A model generated the notes under the pieces. It saw only the letters and a list, made by a program, of their open reading frames with translations, searched no databases and was not told the origin of the DNA. The position numbers were made by a program, and so were the translations under genes. A DNA stretch of 64,000 nucleotides, taken from the NCBI GenBank assembly GCA_016840285.1, contig JAEOSR010000095.1, positions 1-64,000 on the forward strand. Direction: 5' to 3'. The DNA comes from Candidatus Hodarchaeota archaeon. Lineage in GTDB: Archaea; Asgardarchaeota; Heimdallarchaeia; Hodarchaeales; Hodarchaeaceae. Below are positions 62,411 to 64,000 of this stretch, one piece after another (within the stretch, counting starts at the first letter, position 1; the number at the start of each line of letters is the position of its first letter).

Positions 62411-63709
62411 ATGAAATCAAATATTAACCACATAAAACAGGCATTTAATACTGATGCTCACCGACTTATTATTAGTAAGGTCAAAGATCATACTAAACTT
62501 CTCAATAAAGAAGATATCGATCAGATCAGTCAAGGCTTTATGGATTCAAGAATTTCCAATCATCATGGTAGTGCTTTTGTATTATCCCAATTTTTCACCA
62601 AATATTCTCTTGAAGAGATAGAAGCGATGGCACGATCATTTGCAGAGTCAGGAAGAGTTTTTGATTTTCCAGGCCCTACATTTGCGAAACACAGTCTCGG
62701 TGGTGTCCCTGGTAATAAAATCACCCTATTGATTGTACCAATCTTAGCTGCTGCTGGCCTTTTAATTCCAAAGACTTCCACTCATGCAATTACCTCTGCA
62801 AGTGGTACTGCTGATACTATGGGTGTCTTAGCTCCAGTAGAGATTAAAGCAGATAAAGTTATTGAAATCGTTAATGAAACAAAGGGTTGTATAGTAACAG
62901 GGAGAGAGATGGGTATAGCACCTGTTGTTGATAAAATTATACAAAATGCTGCTTATCCTCTCGGTATTGATCCTATAAGCTTGATTTTCGCAGGAATTTT
63001 AGCTAAAAAATTAGCAATGGGTATTGATTTTCTAGTGTTAGACGTGCCTGTTGGGACAGAAAAAGTAGCTACTGAAGAGGAAGGACGTATTTTGGCTAGA
63101 CAATTCGTAGATTTAGCAGATCGTCTGGGTATTAAAACAGAAGCAGCTTTAACGTATGCAGCTGTTCCTGTTGGTCACACTATTGGTCCATTGCTTGAGG
63201 CACGGGAGGCTCTAGAAGCATTAGAAGGAAAGGGTCCAACATCTTTAATAGAAAAAAGCTGTGAATTAGCTGGAATAGTGTTTGAAATGGCTGGTATGAC
63301 ACCCCGAGGTTTTGGGAAACAATATGCAGGGGAATTATTGAATAATGGAAAAGCATTGACAAAGATGCGTGAAATAATCGAAGCTCAAGGTGGAGACCCC
63401 AGCATAACTCCAGAAACTCTGACTCAAAAGCTAGAAAATCGTCCTGTTCTAGAATATAAAGCTCCTTGTGATGGTTGGCCTCATACTTGGTCAAATTACG
63501 CGCTAAAAGAAATTGCTCGAGCAGCAGGAGCACCTAACGATCCATGTGCGGGTATAGAAATTTTAGCTAAGAAAGAATCCGTAAAGAAGGGAGAAGTAGT
63601 TTTTCGGGTGTATACTTCTTCAGAATCCAAGCTCAATGAGGTTAGAGGATTGATTGTAAAATTGAGACCAGTTATAATCGAGTCAGTACTCCTAGAACGT
63701 GTAGTTTGA
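62411..63709 (+). CDS. AMP phosphorylase-like paralogue lacking the N-terminal domain
   Basis: The protein of about 432 residues aligns with the core of the upstream AMP phosphorylase but lacks its first 100 or so residues. KHSLGGVPGNK (94-104 from GTG 62408) keeps the archaeal P-G-N phosphate loop, with Leu in place of Thr. Its length equals that of bacterial pyrimidine-nucleoside phosphorylases. It could act on nucleosides rather than nucleotides, or pair with its neighbour. The missing domain drives multimer assembly in characterised archaeal enzymes, so the oligomer should differ. The ATG at 62411 is used. A SIS-domain gene follows by 42 bases. Confidence 0.85.
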   Translation: MKSNINHIKQAFNTDAHRLIISKVKDHTKLLNKEDIDQISQGFMDSRISNHHGSAFVLSQFFTKYSLEEIEAMARSFAESGRVFDFPGPTFAKHSLGGVPGNKITLLIVPILAAAGLLIPKTSTHAITSASGTADTMGVLAPVEIKADKVIEIVNETKGCIVTGREMGIAPVVDKIIQNAAYPLGIDPISLIFAGILAKKLAMGIDFLVLDVPVGTEKVATEEEGRILARQFVDLADRLGIKTEAALTYAAVPVGHTIGPLLEAREALEALEGKGPTSLIEKSCELAGIVFEMAGMTPRGFGKQYAGELLNNGKALTKMREIIEAQGGDPSITPETLTQKLENRPVLEYKAPCDGWPHTWSNYALKEIARAAGAPNDPCAGIEILAKKESVKKGEVVFRVYTSSESKLNEVRGLIVKLRPVIIESVLLERVV

Positions 63710-63751
63710 TATATAATACCCCTATTATAGAAAGAGTGAGTAGAAAAAAAA

Positions 63752-64000
63752 ATGAATCCTTCCCCTAAAAGCGAAACCTCTGCTTTTATGTCAGCTTATC
63801 AATTATTAATGAAAACAGCTAAACGGTCAGTTAATACAATCAATCAAGATCCTCATAATCTCGCGATTTTTTGCCGAACACTCTCTGATGCTCTTGAAAG
63901 TGAAGATAGACAAATCCATATAGTAGCAGTAGGACGATCGAGATTAATTGGAATGATTCTTGGTGAATGTTTGAAAAATATTGGTTTCTCAAGTCGGATA
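63752..64000 (+). CDS. SIS-domain sugar isomerase, N-terminal part
   Basis: Only the first 83 residues lie in the window. A helical start (SAYQLLMKTAKRSVNTI) leads to IHIVAVGRSRLIGMILGECLKNIGF, the phosphosugar-binding loop and helix of SIS domains, closest in form to 6-phospho-3-hexuloisomerase. The usual second glycine after GRS is replaced by Arg. The gene starts 42 bases after the second phosphorylase, so it is probably cotranscribed and may handle the sugar phosphate produced. The rest of the gene lies beyond the window. Confidence 0.75.
   Translation, partial: MNPSPKSETSAFMSAYQLLMKTAKRSVNTINQDPHNLAIFCRTLSDALESEDRQIHIVAVGRSRLIGMILGECLKNIGFSSRI

Noticed and set aside
1..64000. CRISPR arrays, tRNA or rRNA genes, insertion sequences
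   Set aside because: No regularly spaced repeats, no GC-rich cloverleaf-like segments in gaps and no transposase or integrase motif were seen on reading; a covariance-model search would settle the tRNA question.

Overview
This 64 kb window is AT-rich (roughly 35% G+C by eye), densely coded chromosomal DNA from an archaeon, most probably an Asgard archaeon of the Heimdallarchaeia type. The archaeal call rests on an AMP phosphorylase with the archaeal N-terminal domain, a compact 334-residue adenylosuccinate synthetase, a fused 3-hydroxyacyl-CoA dehydrogenase/enoyl-CoA hydratase of the crenarchaeal kind, and Shine-Dalgarno sites of GGTGA/GGAGG type, often before TTG or GTG starts. The Asgard call rests mainly on two small longin-like proteins (15124 and 30240) and on secreted proteins with a Ser/Thr linker and a C-terminal membrane anchor. 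It is an inference, not proven by a marker gene. No rRNA, tRNA, CRISPR array, transposase or integrase was seen.

Layout. 1-4.5 kb: DinB-like protein, a membrane protein, a membrane-tethered winged-helix regulator, LutA/LutB-like lactate oxidation proteins and a cupin. 4.6-14.5 kb: a class III aminotransferase, a toroid-repeat protein translationally coupled to a giant tandem UvrA-like ATPase (1630 residues, four ABC modules), two alpha/beta hydrolases and an ACT-domain protein. 15-24 kb: a longin-like protein, NTF2-like protein, PLP trans-sulfuration enzyme, RlmF/METTL16-like methyltransferase, AhpD-like protein, CheR fused to zinc fingers, secreted rhodanese, 4-alpha-glucanotransferase, HxlR regulator, a 53-residue Cys/His protein and an MBL hydrolase. 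24-35 kb: a TPR protein, an ABC-2 exporter, a second longin-like protein, a secreted DJ-1-like protein, a secreted Asp-box beta-propeller, and a zinc-ribbon/winged-helix gene pair. 35.4-40.4 kb: three similar 17-bp palindromic sites upstream of fetAB-like metal export genes, then a PepD-like peptidase, GNAT and TauE/SafE. 40.6-50.5 kb: a fatty-acid/4-hydroxybutyrate block (HAD-ECH fusion, thiolase, SCP2, and 4-hydroxybutyryl-CoA dehydratase with all cluster ligands), interspersed with a HAD phosphatase, a nucleotidyltransferase-like protein, an orphan m4C-type DNA methyltransferase and a DHH phosphoesterase. 50.6-53.7 kb: a MtaA-like (UroD-family) protein fused to a thioredoxin-like domain, overlapping a CobW-type GTPase, then a PIG-L deacetylase. 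53.8-57 kb: purA, purB and a purine-type phosphoribosyltransferase. 57.3-64 kb: a DMT transporter, a DUF2877 protein, a HAD phosphatase, AMP phosphorylase, a second shorter paralogue, and the start of a SIS-domain sugar isomerase.

How it fits together. 4-hydroxybutyryl-CoA dehydratase, the HAD-ECH fusion and the thiolase together cover every step from 4-hydroxybutyryl-CoA to two acetyl-CoA. LutAB could feed lactate-derived electrons and pyruvate. The purine genes make and recycle AMP, and the AMP phosphorylase pair with the SIS protein would pass AMP ribose on toward central carbon metabolism. The most unusual items are the tandem UvrA with its coupled toroid protein, the CheR-zinc-finger fusion without chemotaxis partners, the UroD-thioredoxin fusion with its GTPase, and the palindrome array before fetAB.
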